A DNA stretch of 64,000 nucleotides from Rhodoferax sp. (GTDB lineage: Bacteria > Pseudomonadota > Gammaproteobacteria > Burkholderiales > Burkholderiaceae_C), in the NCBI GenBank assembly GCA_031291305.1, contig JARLJH010000058.1:210116-274115 (forward strand), given 5' to 3'. The translations under genes and the position numbers were made by a program. The notes beneath the pieces are model-generated. The model was not told the DNA's origin. It was given only the letters and a program-made list of their open reading frames with translations, and searched no databases. Positions 17,244-27,771 of this stretch are shown here, one piece after another (the first letter of the stretch is position 1; each line of letters begins with the position of its first letter).

Positions 17244-20200
17244 TCAATGCTCCAACAGCGCCGCAAGCCTGATCCGCAGGGATTGCCACTTATCCTGGGC
17301 CTTGACCAGATGCCGCGCCTTCACATGACCAAAGCCCCGGATCTCCTCAGGCACACGCGCCATCTCAAGCGCGACTGCGTATAGCTCGCCCGCATGGGCT
17401 TGTCCTGAACTGCTGGACAGCACACCCAGCAATTCAGCCAGCATGGCGCGGTACTGAACAATCAGCGCGCGCTCGTCGCGGCGCTCCGCCGTGCGACCAA
17501 AAATATCCAGCACCGTGCCGCGCAGGCCTTTTAGCTTGGAAAGCCATTGAAAGGCGGTCATGGTGGCCGGGCCAAACGGTCGCTTGACCAATTCTCCCTT
17601 CTCGTTGGTACGGGCCCACAACGGCGGCGCCAGATGGAATTGCAGGCTGTAGTCACCCTCAAACTGGCTGGCCAGTTGGCTGGCAAAACGGCCGTCGCTA
17701 TAGAGCCGAGCCACCTCGTATTCATCCTTGATGGCCATGAGCTTGAACAAATAGCGCGCCACGGCTTCACTGAGACCGGTTTTTCCCCAGGCCGCATCCA
17801 CCCGCTGCGTTTGCTCGACCAACGTTTTGTACTGATCCGCATAGGCGGCATTCTGGTAGGCCGTGAGATAGGCCACACGTTTGGCCACAAGCTCAGCCAC
17901 CGACGGTTTTTTAACGAATTCAATGACTTGCGCCGCTTGGAACAAGGCCTGTACCGCCACCAGATCGTGCGCGCAATGCCGCCCCCATTCAAAAGCCGCC
18001 TGATTATTGGCGACCTGTACGCCGTTGAGTTCCATGGCACGCATCAGCGAGGCGTGGCTCAAAGGTACCTGCCCGCGCTGCCACGCATAGCCCAACAGCA
18101 AGGGGTTGGTATATATCGAGTCCCCCAGCGCCTGGCGTGCGACCTGTTCCGCATCCAACAGGCCCAGAGCGCCAGCGCCAACCGCGGCGCGCAAACGGTC
18201 CTCGCAAGCCTGTTCAGGAAACGCCCACTGCGTGTCATGCACAAACGCCGCCGTCGGCGTCGCGTGGGTATTGAGCGCGACAAACGTGCGATCCTGTTGC
18301 ATCACAGCGAGCGTGGCCTTGCTGGCCGCCACGATGGCATCACAGGCGATCACCAGATCAGCCTGACCCACATCTACCTTGCTGGTGTGGATCGTCTGGC
18401 AAGAATCAGCGATCTGGATGTGGCTCCAGGTGGCCCCGCCTTTTTGCGCCAGACCGCCCGCGTCCTGCGTGACCACGGCCTTGCCCTCCAGATGAGCCGC
18501 CATGCCCAATAGCTGACCGATGGTGATTACCCCCGTGCCGCCAATACCGCCCACTACCGCACCCCAGGCTCGCGCCGTCTCGGGCAAGACCGGCACGGGC
18601 AACGTTGGCAAGCTGCCCAGACGATTGGCGTTGTCTTTCCTGGGTTTCTTGAGTTGCCCGCCTTTGACGGTGACGAAGCTCGGGCAAAAACCTTTGACGC
18701 ACGAAAAATCCTTGTTGCAGGTGCTTTGGTTGATGACCCGTTTGCGACCAAATTCGGTCTCCAGCGGTTCCACGCTCAGGCAATTGGACTGCTCGCCGCA
18801 GTCACCACAGCCTTCACAGACCAGCTCGTTGATCACCACGCGCTCGTTGGGCTCGGCTAGCAGGCCACGCTTGCGCTTGCGCCGTTTCTCGGTGGCGCAC
18901 ATCTGGTCGTAAATGATCGCGGTGGTGCCTTTGATCTCCCGCAAGGTTCGCTGCACCGCATCCAGCTCGTCGCGGTGATGCACTTGCACGCCGTCCGCCA
19001 GCACGACACCCTGGTATTTGTCCGGCGCATCGGTGACGATCACCAGCTTCGTCACGCCCTCAGAGAGCAAACTGCGCATGATTTGCAACACGCTGTGGCC
19101 TTCGGCACGCTCGCCCACGCGCTGCCCACCGGTCATGGCCACGGCATCGTTGTACAGAATTTTGTAGGTGATATTCACACCCGCCGCGATGGCTTGCCGA
19201 ATGGCCAGCAAGCCACTGTGAAAGTAGGTGCCGTCACCCAGATTGGTGAACACATGCTGATCGGTCGAAAACGGCTGCTGCCCGACCCAGGCTACACCTT
19301 CGCCGCCCATCTGGCTGAAGGTGCTGGTGGAGCGATCCATCCACACTGTCATGTAATGACAGCCAATACCGGCCAGCGCGCGCGAACCCTCGGGCACGCG
19401 GGTGCTGGTATTGTGCGGACAACCGCTGCAAAACCAGGGGGTACGCTCGCCCGAGCCCGTGTTGAGCGCCAGCTCGGCTTGCTCCCGGGCGGCGAGCTGT
19501 TCAAGATGCCGATCCATGCGCGCCTGGATGTCCGCGGGCACACCCAGGCGACTCAAGCGCTGGGCAATGGCTTTGGCGACCAGGCCGGGCGACAGGTCAG
19601 CATTGGCGCGAAGCAGTGCCCGACTGGCCGGATTGGGATGGCTCCATTCACCCCCGCCGCCATCCGAGTCGCAGTCGAACTTGCCCACCACATTGGGGCG
19701 CTCACGCCAGTGGTACAGCTCTTCTTTGAGCTGGTATTCAATGATCTGGCGTTTTTCCTCAACGACCAGAATCTCCTGCAGCCCCTTGGCAAATTCGTGG
19801 GCGATGCTGGCTTCCAGCGGCCAGACCACATTGACCTTGTGCAGCCGGATGCCCAACTGGCGGCAGGTGGCGTCATCCAGGCCCAGATCCACCAGCGCCT
19901 GGCGCGTGTCGTTGAAAGCTTTGCCGCTGGCGATGATGCCGAAGCGGTCCTGCGCCGTGGCGATCACGTTGTGGTTAAGCCGGTTGGCGCGCACATAGGC
20001 CAGCGCGGCGTACCACTTGACGTTCATCAGCCGGGCTTCCTGATCCAGTGGCGCATCAGGCCAGCGAATGTGCACGCCGCCAGCGGGCATCTCGAAGTCT
20101 TCGGGCAGGATGATCTTGACACGCTCCACATCCACCTGCACCGAGGCCGATGACTCCACCACCTCCTGAATCGTCTTCATGCCCGCCCAGACGCCCGAGA

Positions 20201-20807
20201 AACGGCTCAAGGCGATGGCATGCTGACCCAGATCCAGAATGCCTTGCACGTCCGATGGAAAAAACACCGGCAGCCCACAAGCCTTGAAGATGTGGTCGCT
20301 CTGATGGGCAGCGGTGGAACTTTTGCTCACATGGTCGTCACCGGCCACCGCCAGCACCCCGCCGTGGCGCGACGTGCCGGCATTGTTGGCGTGCTTGAAC
20401 ACATCCGAACTGCGATCCACGCCTGGGCCCTTGCCGTACCAGATGCCAAACACCCCATCAAACTTCTTGCTGGCAGGGTACAGGTCAACCTGCTGTGTGC
20501 CCCACACGGCGGTGGCCGCCAGCTCTTCGTTCACGCCGGGTTGAAAGACGATGTGATGGGCCTGCAGATGCGCCTGCGCCGCGACCAGCGCCTGGTCATA
20601 GCCGCCCAGCGGTGAGCCCCGGTAACCACTGATGAAACCGGCCGTATTCAGTCCGTTCAGGACATCGCGCTGGCGCTGCAGCATTGGCAAGCGCACCAGC
20701 GCCTGCACACCGCTCATGAAAGCTCGTCCCTGCGTCAAGGTGTATTTGTCATCCAGCGTGGCTGAAGAAGTGGCCTGCCGGGCAGACTCGGGTAACAAAA
20801 CGTCCAT
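17244..20807 (-). CDS. Indolepyruvate ferredoxin oxidoreductase, fused alpha-beta type
   Basis: Oxidatively decarboxylates aryl- or branched-chain 2-oxo acids to the acyl-CoA, passing electrons to ferredoxin. The 1187-residue protein is the long fused proteobacterial form. An N-terminal pyruvate-ferredoxin-oxidoreductase-like half (GFISGYRGSPLGGYD) is followed by the thiamine diphosphate part (ITYKILYNDAVAMTGGQR, GHSVLQIMRS). A cysteine-rich iron-sulphur segment follows (CEGCGDCGEQSNC ... CNKDFSCVKGFCPSF), then the gamma domain (GGIGGTGVITIGQLLG) and a C-terminal region typical of this form. The start MDVLLPES at 20807 was chosen because the longer in-frame extension is Cys/Trp/His-rich and unlike the family. 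It stands alone on its strand. Confidence 0.93.
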   Translation of the reverse strand: MDVLLPESARQATSSATLDDKYTLTQGRAFMSGVQALVRLPMLQRQRDVLNGLNTAGFISGYRGSPLGGYDQALVAAQAHLQAHHIVFQPGVNEELAATAVWGTQQVDLYPASKKFDGVFGIWYGKGPGVDRSSDVFKHANNAGTSRHGGVLAVAGDDHVSKSSTAAHQSDHIFKACGLPVFFPSDVQGILDLGQHAIALSRFSGVWAGMKTIQEVVESSASVQVDVERVKIILPEDFEMPAGGVHIRWPDAPLDQEARLMNVKWYAALAYVRANRLNHNVIATAQDRFGIIASGKAFNDTRQALVDLGLDDATCRQLGIRLHKVNVVWPLEASIAHEFAKGLQEILVVEEKRQIIEYQLKEELYHWRERPNVVGKFDCDSDGGGGEWSHPNPASRALLRANADLSPGLVAKAIAQRLSRLGVPADIQARMDRHLEQLAAREQAELALNTGSGERTPWFCSGCPHNTSTRVPEGSRALAGIGCHYMTVWMDRSTSTFSQMGGEGVAWVGQQPFSTDQHVFTNLGDGTYFHSGLLAIRQAIAAGVNITYKILYNDAVAMTGGQRVGERAEGHSVLQIMRSLLSEGVTKLVIVTDAPDKYQGVVLADGVQVHHRDELDAVQRTLREIKGTTAIIYDQMCATEKRRKRKRGLLAEPNERVVINELVCEGCGDCGEQSNCLSVEPLETEFGRKRVINQSTCNKDFSCVKGFCPSFVTVKGGQLKKPRKDNANRLGSLPTLPVPVLPETARAWGAVVGGIGGTGVITIGQLLGMAAHLEGKAVVTQDAGGLAQKGGATWSHIQIADSCQTIHTSKVDVGQADLVIACDAIVAASKATLAVMQQDRTFVALNTHATPTAAFVHDTQWAFPEQACEDRLRAAVGAGALGLLDAEQVARQALGDSIYTNPLLLGYAWQRGQVPLSHASLMRAMELNGVQVANNQAAFEWGRHCAHDLVAVQALFQAAQVIEFVKKPSVAELVAKRVAYLTAYQNAAYADQYKTLVEQTQRVDAAWGKTGLSEAVARYLFKLMAIKDEYEVARLYSDGRFASQLASQFEGDYSLQFHLAPPLWARTNEKGELVKRPFGPATMTAFQWLSKLKGLRGTVLDIFGRTAERRDERALIVQYRAMLAELLGVLSSSSGQAHAGELYAVALEMARVPEEIRGFGHVKARHLVKAQDKWQSLRIRLAALLEH

Positions 20808-20964
20808 CGTGTGAGTTCTCTTGGAATGGGGTGGCAACAGTCGTGTGATTGGCTCTGTTGAACGCCAGCAAGTGTGCCAGCGGTCCGAGACACAGTGTAG
20901 GCAAGCTGGCGCGGACATGCACGCCTCGTCCAGGTGACGTCAGTACTGGCGCAGGTTTTCAAAC

Positions 20965-21019
20965 AAAATTGGCCTCTAGCCTTTATACATAAAGGGCTTA
21001 CAGCTATGTATTTTGAATA
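20965..21019 (+). repeat. Dispersed repeat, intergenic reference copy
   Basis: A near-complete copy: AAAATTGGCCTCTAGCC, the hairpin arms CCTTTAT-ACATAAAGG, TTACAGCTAT and TTTTGAATA. It lies in the 420-base non-coding stretch 20808-21227 between the divergent oxidoreductase and pentitol operon. It is the copy closest in sequence to the one that forms the M48 protease signal peptide. Confidence 0.85.
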
Positions 21020-21104
21020 AATCAGAGCGCAGCATGTGTGGTTGACCTCGAAGCAATACAAATTTGACAAAACTAGGTGTAAATACCGACCTTCATTTGC
21101 AATC

Positions 21105-21135
21105 AAGTACCAAAGTGTCCGATTTAAGTATCAAA
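21105..21135 (+). promoter_or_regulatory. Direct-repeat operator upstream of the pentitol operon
   Basis: AAGTACCAAA (21105-21114) and AAGTATCAAA (21126-21135) match at nine of ten positions and start 21 bases apart, two helical turns. AraC-family activators typically bind direct repeats with about this period, just upstream of or overlapping the -35 region. The site ends 92 bases before the first transporter gene, and the operon encodes its own AraC-type regulator. The rest of this 420-base non-coding stretch holds the repeat at 20965-21019 and no other feature I can name. Confidence 0.6.
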
Positions 21136-21227
21136 CCCGCATCACGGCATCAGTATCGTTACCCCCTGTCAGTGCCCACCCTGCATTGAACAGCGTTAGT
21201 CACATCACTCTCAACGGAGACACCACC

Positions 21228-22541
21228 ATGAAACTTAAAGTTCGCCTAACCCTCGCCGCCACACTGGTTCTGTCGCTGTGCGGCATGACCCACGCGGCCA
21301 CCGAACTGGTCATTGCCACCGTGAACAACGGCCACATGATCGAAATGCAAAAGCACACCAAAGAATTCGAGGCGGCCAACCCCGGCATCACCCTCAAATG
21401 GGTCACCCTCGAAGAAGGCGTGCTGCGCCAGCGCGTCACCACCGACATCGCCACCAAGGGTGGCCAGTTTGACGTGATGACCATCGGCATGTACGAAACG
21501 CCAATCTGGGGCAAGAAAGGCTGGTTGACCGAGATCAAACCCGATGCGGCCTATGACGTCAATGACTTGTTGCCCGCGATCCGTGATGGCTTGTCCGTTG
21601 ACGGCAAACTCTATGCGGCACCGTTCTACGGCGAAAGCTCGATGCTGATGTACCGCAAGGACCTAGCCGACAAGGTCGGCGTCAAGGTCAGCGACCACCC
21701 GACCTGGACCGAAGTCAAGGATCTGGCCGCCAAGATCAACGACCCGAAAGATGGTGTTTATGGCATTTGTCTGCGCGGCAAGCCGGGCTGGGGCGACAAC
21801 ATGGCCTTCCTGAGCACCCTGGTCAACACCTACGGCGGCCAGTGGTTTGACATGAAATGGAAACCCCAGCTGGAATCCAAACCCTGGAAGACCGCCATCA
21901 ACTTCTATGTGGACCTGCTGAACAAATACGGTCCCCCGGGCTCGTCGGCCAATAGTTTCAATGAAATTCTGGCGCTGTACAACGAAGGGAAATGTGGCAT
22001 GTGGGTCGACGCCACCATCGCCGCCTCGTTCATTACCGATCCGAAACAATCCAAAGTTGCAGACAAGGTTGCCTTTGCCCAAGCGCCCATCGCCGTGACC
22101 CCCAAGGGCGCCAACTGGCTGTGGGCCTGGGCACTGGCAATTCCCGCCGGCTCCCAAAAGGTCGAAGCCGCCACCAAATTCGTGACCTGGGCCACCAGCA
22201 AGGACTACATCAACCTGATCGGCAAGGAAGTGGGCTGGGGCCACGTCCCCACCGGCACGCGCAAGAGCACCTACACCAATGCCGAGTTCCTGAAAGTGGC
22301 CAGGTTTGCCGCCGCTGAAAAAGCCGCCATCGACAGCGCCAATCCGAACGATGCGACGCTGCCCAAAAGTCCATACGTCGGTGTTCAATATGCTGCGATC
22401 CCTGAGTTTCAGGCGATTGGAACCACCGTGGGACAACAGATGAGCGCCGCTTTGGCCGGCAAGATCAGCGTTGATGCCGCCTTGAAAGCGTCGCAACTGG
22501 CGGCCGAACGTCAGATGACGAGAGCCGGCTACTACAAATAG
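21228..22541 (+). CDS. smoE: Polyol ABC transporter, periplasmic binding protein
   Basis: Captures sugar alcohols in the periplasm for uptake. The 437-residue protein has a signal peptide (MKLKVRLTLAATLVLSLCG, cleavage after THA) and the fold signatures of family 1 sugar-binding proteins: FDVMTIGMYETPIWGKKGWL, LYAAPFYGESSMLMYRKDL, GMWVDATIAASF. It resembles the SmoE/MtlE proteins for sorbitol and mannitol; the dehydrogenases downstream suggest ribitol and D-arabinitol as the natural substrates. The ATG at 21228 has GGAGA nine bases before it. A hairpin two bases after its stop probably protects this transcript segment, giving more binding protein than permease. Confidence 0.92.
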   Translation: MKLKVRLTLAATLVLSLCGMTHAATELVIATVNNGHMIEMQKHTKEFEAANPGITLKWVTLEEGVLRQRVTTDIATKGGQFDVMTIGMYETPIWGKKGWLTEIKPDAAYDVNDLLPAIRDGLSVDGKLYAAPFYGESSMLMYRKDLADKVGVKVSDHPTWTEVKDLAAKINDPKDGVYGICLRGKPGWGDNMAFLSTLVNTYGGQWFDMKWKPQLESKPWKTAINFYVDLLNKYGPPGSSANSFNEILALYNEGKCGMWVDATIAASFITDPKQSKVADKVAFAQAPIAVTPKGANWLWAWALAIPAGSQKVEAATKFVTWATSKDYINLIGKEVGWGHVPTGTRKSTYTNAEFLKVARFAAAEKAAIDSANPNDATLPKSPYVGVQYAAIPEFQAIGTTVGQQMSAALAGKISVDAALKASQLAAERQMTRAGYYK

Positions 22542-22543
22542 AC

Positions 22544-22562
22544 AAACAGGGAACACCTGTTT
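22544..22562 (+). other. Hairpin after the binding-protein gene
   Basis: AAACAGG-GAACA-CCTGTTT directly follows the smoE-like stop codon. It lacks a downstream T run, so it looks like an mRNA-stabilising or partial-attenuation hairpin, as is common after binding-protein genes. It lies at the start of the 171-base gap before the first permease gene. Confidence 0.6.
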
Positions 22563-22712
22563 GGCGACTGCGCCAACTGGTCCGGGGCCGATGTTCCTTG
22601 GCCATATGAAAGTATGGCTACGGCGTAGATAGCCCGCTTCCAGTCAGGCGCTGCGACATCGATCCGAACGTGTCGTGACGTACTTTGACTGACATCTTTC
22701 GAGGGCATTTCC

Positions 22713-23573
22713 ATGAACCGATTTCTTCCCCGCGTGCTGTTGGCACCGGCGATGCTCACCCTCTTTCTGTGGATGATCGTGCCACTGGTGATGACGATCT
22801 ACTTCTCCGTCATCCGCTACAACCTGTTGCAACCTGACCAAACGGGCTTTGTCGGGCTGGACAACTACGTCTACTTCATGACCGATCCGTCGTTCGGTAC
22901 GGCGATCATGAACACCTTGTTGCTGTTGGGCAGCGTGATTTTGATCACCGTCATTGGCGGCATCATGCTGGCACTGCTGGTGGATGCGCCGTTCCCGGGT
23001 CGCAATATTGTTCGCATCCTGCTGATTTCCCCGTTCTTCGTCATCCCCACCGTCAATGCACTGCTGTGGAAGCACATGATGATGAACCCGATCTACGGTG
23101 TCCTGGCGCAGGTCTGGCGGTACTTTGGTGCCACGCCGGTCGACTGGCTGACCAACTGGCCACTGTGGAGCGTGATCCTGATCGTGACCTGGCAATGGCT
23201 GCCCTTTGCCACGCTGATTTTCATCACCGCGCTGCAAAGCATGGACCGCGAGCAGTTGGAAGCCTCGCGCATGGACGGCGCCAACTACCTGCAACAACTG
23301 CGCTACCTCTACATCCCGCACCTGGGCCGATCCATGGCGGTGGTGGTGATGATCGAGATGATCTTTCTGCTCAGCGTGTTTGCCGAGATTTACACCACCA
23401 CCAGCGGCGGACCGGGGGACGCCAGCACCAACCTGGCGTTCTTGATCTTCAAACAGGCCTTGTTGAACTTTGATGCTGGCGCGGCGTCAGCTGGCGCCCT
23501 GCTTGCCGTGGTGCTGGCCAATATTGCCGGCATTTTCCTGATCCGCATGGTTGGCAAAAACCTTGACAAGTGA
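22713..23573 (+). CDS. smoF: Polyol ABC transporter permease 1
   Basis: A 286-residue inner-membrane permease with six predicted helices (first at about 8-28, LAPAMLTLFLWMIVPLVM) and the cytoplasmic EAA loop LEASRMDGANYLQQLRYLYIP that contacts the ATPase. It has GAGGG ahead of its ATG. Partner of the next gene, which starts seven bases after its stop. Confidence 0.93.
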   Translation: MNRFLPRVLLAPAMLTLFLWMIVPLVMTIYFSVIRYNLLQPDQTGFVGLDNYVYFMTDPSFGTAIMNTLLLLGSVILITVIGGIMLALLVDAPFPGRNIVRILLISPFFVIPTVNALLWKHMMMNPIYGVLAQVWRYFGATPVDWLTNWPLWSVILIVTWQWLPFATLIFITALQSMDREQLEASRMDGANYLQQLRYLYIPHLGRSMAVVVMIEMIFLLSVFAEIYTTTSGGPGDASTNLAFLIFKQALLNFDAGAASAGALLAVVLANIAGIFLIRMVGKNLDK

Positions 23574-23580
23574 GCACAGC

Positions 23581-24405
<825 letters not shown>

Positions 24406-24424
24406 CAAGATTCGGAGACCCCAC

Positions 24425-25486
24425 ATGGCTTACCTCTCACTCAACGGCATCGAAAAAATCTTTGGCGACATCCGCGTCATAAAAGGGCTCAACCTGGACA
24501 TCCGACAGGGCGAATTTGTGGTGTTTGTCGGGCCCTCGGGCTGTGGCAAATCGACCCTGCTGCGCCTGATTGCCGGACTGGAGCACATTGACGCGGGCAC
24601 CTTGCAGCTGGATGGCCGCGACATCACGCACCTGCCATCCAGCAAGCGCGACCTGGCCATGGTGTTCCAGAGCTACGCGCTGTATCCCCACATGAGCGTG
24701 TTCGAAAACATGAGTTTCGCGCTGAAACTGGCCAAGGAAAACACCGAAGTGATCAAGGAAAAGGTCGCCCGCGCCGCCAATATCCTGAACCTGACCCAGT
24801 ATCTGGAGCGCACGCCCAAGGAATTGTCGGGTGGTCAGCGCCAGCGGGTGGCGATTGGCCGCGCCATTGTGCGTGCACCCAAGGTGTTTCTGTTTGACGA
24901 ACCGCTGTCCAACCTGGATGCGGCGCTACGCGGCCAGACGCGCATCGAGATTGCCAAGCTGCACCGCGACCTGGGCGCCACCACCATTTATGTCACCCAC
25001 GATCAGGTGGAGGCCATGACACTGGCCGACCGCGTGGTGGTGCTGCGTGATGGTGTGATCGAGCAGGTTGGCACGCCGCTGGAGCTGTACGACCGCCCTG
25101 CCAACCAGTTTGTGGCGCAGTTCATCGGCACACCGCAAATGAACATCGTCTCTGCTGCCCAAATGCCGGCGCTGGAGACCACCGCTGGCTTGTCGCTGCC
25201 GGCGGGTGGCTTCGTTGGACTGCGACCTGAGCACGTGATCCTGCACCCCGCTGGTCAGGGCATGCTGCAGGGCAAGGTTGATCTGGTCGAAGCGCTGGGG
25301 GCCGAAACACTGATTTACGTGACCACCACCCAAGGTGCTCAACTGGTATCGCGCCAAACCGAACGCACACCGCTGCACACCGGGGATGCTGTGAGCATCC
25401 AGATCGACACCGACACCGCTCATGTGTTTGACGCCAACGGACGCATCACGCGCACCGGCCAGACCCATGAGATGCCGACCCACTGA
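24425..25486 (+). CDS. smoK: Polyol ABC transporter ATP-binding protein
   Basis: A 353-residue MalK/UgpC-type ATPase that powers uptake. Walker A is GPSGCGKST near residue 37, the signature LSGGQRQRVAIGRAI near 134, and Walker B VFLFDEPLSNLDA near 154, with a switch histidine in IYVTHDQVEAM. The C-terminal TOBE-type domain (about 240-353) is present and may respond to regulators. Translation starts at MAYLSLNG (24425), preceded by CGGAGA. Confidence 0.96.
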   Translation: MAYLSLNGIEKIFGDIRVIKGLNLDIRQGEFVVFVGPSGCGKSTLLRLIAGLEHIDAGTLQLDGRDITHLPSSKRDLAMVFQSYALYPHMSVFENMSFALKLAKENTEVIKEKVARAANILNLTQYLERTPKELSGGQRQRVAIGRAIVRAPKVFLFDEPLSNLDAALRGQTRIEIAKLHRDLGATTIYVTHDQVEAMTLADRVVVLRDGVIEQVGTPLELYDRPANQFVAQFIGTPQMNIVSAAQMPALETTAGLSLPAGGFVGLRPEHVILHPAGQGMLQGKVDLVEALGAETLIYVTTTQGAQLVSRQTERTPLHTGDAVSIQIDTDTAHVFDANGRITRTGQTHEMPTH

Positions 25487-25508
25487 TGACTCAACGACCT
25501 GACATCTC

Positions 25509-26246
25509 ATGAACCAAACACTTCCCCTGGACGGCCAGATAGCCGCCATCACCGGCTCGGCATCGGGCATCGGTTTTGCCAGTGCCCAGGCCATGATCTC
25601 GGCTGGCGCGCAAGTTGTGTTGATTGACCGCGACGCATCAGCCCTGATCAAGGCCCGAGATGCACTGGGCACCGCAGCCCTGCCGCTGGAGCTTGACCTG
25701 CTGGACCCCGCGCCGTGCGCGGCCATGCCCCAGCGCATCCTGGAGCTGACCGGCGGTCGGCTCGACATCTTCCACGCCAACGCCGGGCTGTATGTCGGTG
25801 GCGATCTGATCGACGCCAACGACGACGCGATCGACCGCATGCTCAACCTGAACATCAACGTGGTCATGAAGAACGTGCGCGGCGTGCTGCCCCACATGAT
25901 CGAACGCGGCACCGGCGACATCATCGTGACCAGCTCGCTCGCCGCGCATTTCCCGACCCCCTGGGAGCCGGTCTATGCATCCAGCAAGTGGGCCATCGAC
26001 TGTTTCGTGCAAACCGTGCGTCGCCAGGTCTTCAAGCACGGCATCCGCGTGGGCGCCATCTCGCCGGGGCCGGTGATCACCGCGCTGCTGGCCGACTGGC
26101 CAGCCGAAAAACTGGAAGAGGCCAAGGCCAAGGGTAGCTTGCTGGAGGCGGCTGAAGTCGCCAACGTTGTGTTGTTCATGCTCACGCGCCCGCGCGGCAT
26201 GACGATCCGCGACGTCGTGATGATGCCCACGCAGTTCGACCTCTGA
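25509..26246 (+). CDS. rbtD: Ribitol 2-dehydrogenase (short-chain dehydrogenase)
   Basis: Oxidises ribitol to D-ribulose with NAD+. The 245-residue protein has the cofactor motif TGSASGIG near residue 16, the NAG motif in LDIFHANAGLYVGG, the catalytic serine in VTSSLAAHF and the Y-x-x-x-K pair in EPVYASSKWA. It matches what I recall of Klebsiella RbtD in several long stretches (LDIFHANAG, HLNIN-like LNLNINV, RVGAISPGPVITALLADWP, LFMLTRPRGMTIRDVV), which is why I prefer ribitol over sorbitol dehydrogenase. It sits between the transporter and dalD. No ribulokinase gene is present at the locus. Confidence 0.82.
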   Translation: MNQTLPLDGQIAAITGSASGIGFASAQAMISAGAQVVLIDRDASALIKARDALGTAALPLELDLLDPAPCAAMPQRILELTGGRLDIFHANAGLYVGGDLIDANDDAIDRMLNLNINVVMKNVRGVLPHMIERGTGDIIVTSSLAAHFPTPWEPVYASSKWAIDCFVQTVRRQVFKHGIRVGAISPGPVITALLADWPAEKLEEAKAKGSLLEAAEVANVVLFMLTRPRGMTIRDVVMMPTQFDL

Positions 26247-26307
26247 ACCAGTCATCCACGGCGCTTTTCTATTCATTGACATTCGCAATCTACGAAGAAG
26301 CCAAACC

Positions 26308-27693
26308 ATGAACACCATCCTTCACCTGGGCCTGGGCTCATTCCATCGCGCCCACCAAGCTGTCTACATGCACCAATTGCAGCAATCCGGCGACCGACGT
26401 TGGGCACTGGCAGGCGGCAACATCCGCGCCGACATGATGGACACCATCGACGCGCTGATCGCACAGGATGGTGCCTACACGCTGGAAACCGTCACCCCGC
26501 ACAACGATCGCAACTACACCCGCATCACCTCCATCCAGACCGTGGTGCCGTTTGACGCCGAGCTCAGCGGCCTGGTGGCCATCGGCTCAGACCCCAACAC
26601 CCGCATCATCTCGTTCACCGTCACCGAAGCGGGCTATTACCTGGATGCCCAAAACCACCTCGACCTCAATTTTGCGGATTTGAGCGCTGACGTGGCAGCC
26701 GTCAAGGCGGGCGAGCCGGTCTGCACTCTTTACGGCGCCCTCACCACCCTCCTGCGCGCCCGCATGCAGGCCAACGCAGGCCCGGTGACGCTGTTGAACT
26801 GCGACAACCTGCGCCACAACGGAGAACGTTCGCGCGGCGGGTTGCTGCAATTCCTTAGCCTGGTTGGCGACAGTGCCTTGCTGGTCTGGGTACAAGCCAA
26901 CACCACCAGTCCCAACGCCATGGTCGACCGCATCACACCACGCCCGACACCGGAAGTGCGTGCGCGGGTGTTGGCCGCCACTGGCGTCGATGACCCAGCC
27001 GCCCTGATGGGTGAGAGCTTCATCCAGTGGGTGATTGAAGACAACTTCATCGCTGGGCGCCCAGCCTGGGAAACGGTTGGGGTGGAGATGGTGGATTCGG
27101 TGCAGGCTTACGAAGAGGCCAAGATTCGTCTGCTCAATGCCACCCACAGCTGCATTGCCTGGGCGGGCACACTGGTGGGTTACAGGTTTATCCATGAAGG
27201 CACGCTGGACCCGGTGATCCGCCAGTTGGCCTATGACTATGTCACTGACGACACCATCCCGGTGTTGTTGCCTTGCCCGATTGACCTTGAACAATACCGC
27301 GACGTGGTGTTGGACCGCTTTGGCAACCCGGCCATTGCCGACACCAACCAGCGCGTGGCAATGGATGCGTTCTCGAAGATTCCCGCCATGATCGCCCCCA
27401 CCGTTCGTGACCGGCTGACGCGCGGCGAGACGATCAACAGCGTGTCCATGTTGCCAGCGCTCTTTTTGGCCTACCTGCAGCGCTGGCATGCCGGGCAGAT
27501 TCCCTACACCTACGAGGACCAGGCGATGGACCCGAAAGTGGCGCATGCCATTTGCGCCTCAAGCGACCCCGTTGCCGCCTTCTGCGCAGACATCGTGTTG
27601 TGGGGCCCGTTGGCCAACGATGCACGTCTGGTGCAAGCCATGCGCACGGCCTTTAACCGTGTTAGTCTTTTTGTCAAGAACCATCGATCATGA
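26308..27693 (+). CDS. dalD: D-arabinitol 4-dehydrogenase
   Basis: Oxidises D-arabinitol to D-xylulose; enzymes of this family can also act on D-mannitol. The 461-residue long-chain (mannitol-type) dehydrogenase has the N-terminal nucleotide site LHLGLGSFHRAHQAVY, TVTEAGYYLD, LLNCDNLRHNGERSR, MVDRITPRPTPE, and the catalytic region EEAKIRLLNATHSCIAW with the conserved lysine. These stretches closely follow what I recall of Klebsiella DalD. Its product would need xylulokinase, but the xylB gene after the regulator is broken. Confidence 0.9.
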   Translation: MNTILHLGLGSFHRAHQAVYMHQLQQSGDRRWALAGGNIRADMMDTIDALIAQDGAYTLETVTPHNDRNYTRITSIQTVVPFDAELSGLVAIGSDPNTRIISFTVTEAGYYLDAQNHLDLNFADLSADVAAVKAGEPVCTLYGALTTLLRARMQANAGPVTLLNCDNLRHNGERSRGGLLQFLSLVGDSALLVWVQANTTSPNAMVDRITPRPTPEVRARVLAATGVDDPAALMGESFIQWVIEDNFIAGRPAWETVGVEMVDSVQAYEEAKIRLLNATHSCIAWAGTLVGYRFIHEGTLDPVIRQLAYDYVTDDTIPVLLPCPIDLEQYRDVVLDRFGNPAIADTNQRVAMDAFSKIPAMIAPTVRDRLTRGETINSVSMLPALFLAYLQRWHAGQIPYTYEDQAMDPKVAHAICASSDPVAAFCADIVLWGPLANDARLVQAMRTAFNRVSLFVKNHRS

Positions 27694-27771
27694 CTACCCA
27701 CTCAAGCTCGCACCTGCAAGACAAACACGCGTTGTTGAGCGGTGCCAACCTGATGTGTTGAGAGCGTCACC

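Noticed and set aside
17547-18512. A 321-codon open frame on the plus strand
   Set aside because: Also opposite the oxidoreductase gene, with no start signal or recognisable domain; a composition artefact.
18975-20153. A 392-codon open frame on the plus strand
   Set aside because: It lies entirely opposite the indolepyruvate ferredoxin oxidoreductase gene, has a His/Gln/Gly-rich translation without any motif, and is the usual antisense shadow of a GC-rich gene.
21663-22556. A 297-codon minus-strand frame opposite the polyol-binding protein
   Set aside because: Gly/Val/Phe-rich shadow of the smoE-like gene; no motif.
25509-26246. Naming the short-chain dehydrogenase sorbitol dehydrogenase (SmoS)
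   Set aside because: Long motif stretches match ribitol dehydrogenase better, and the neighbour is D-arabinitol dehydrogenase.
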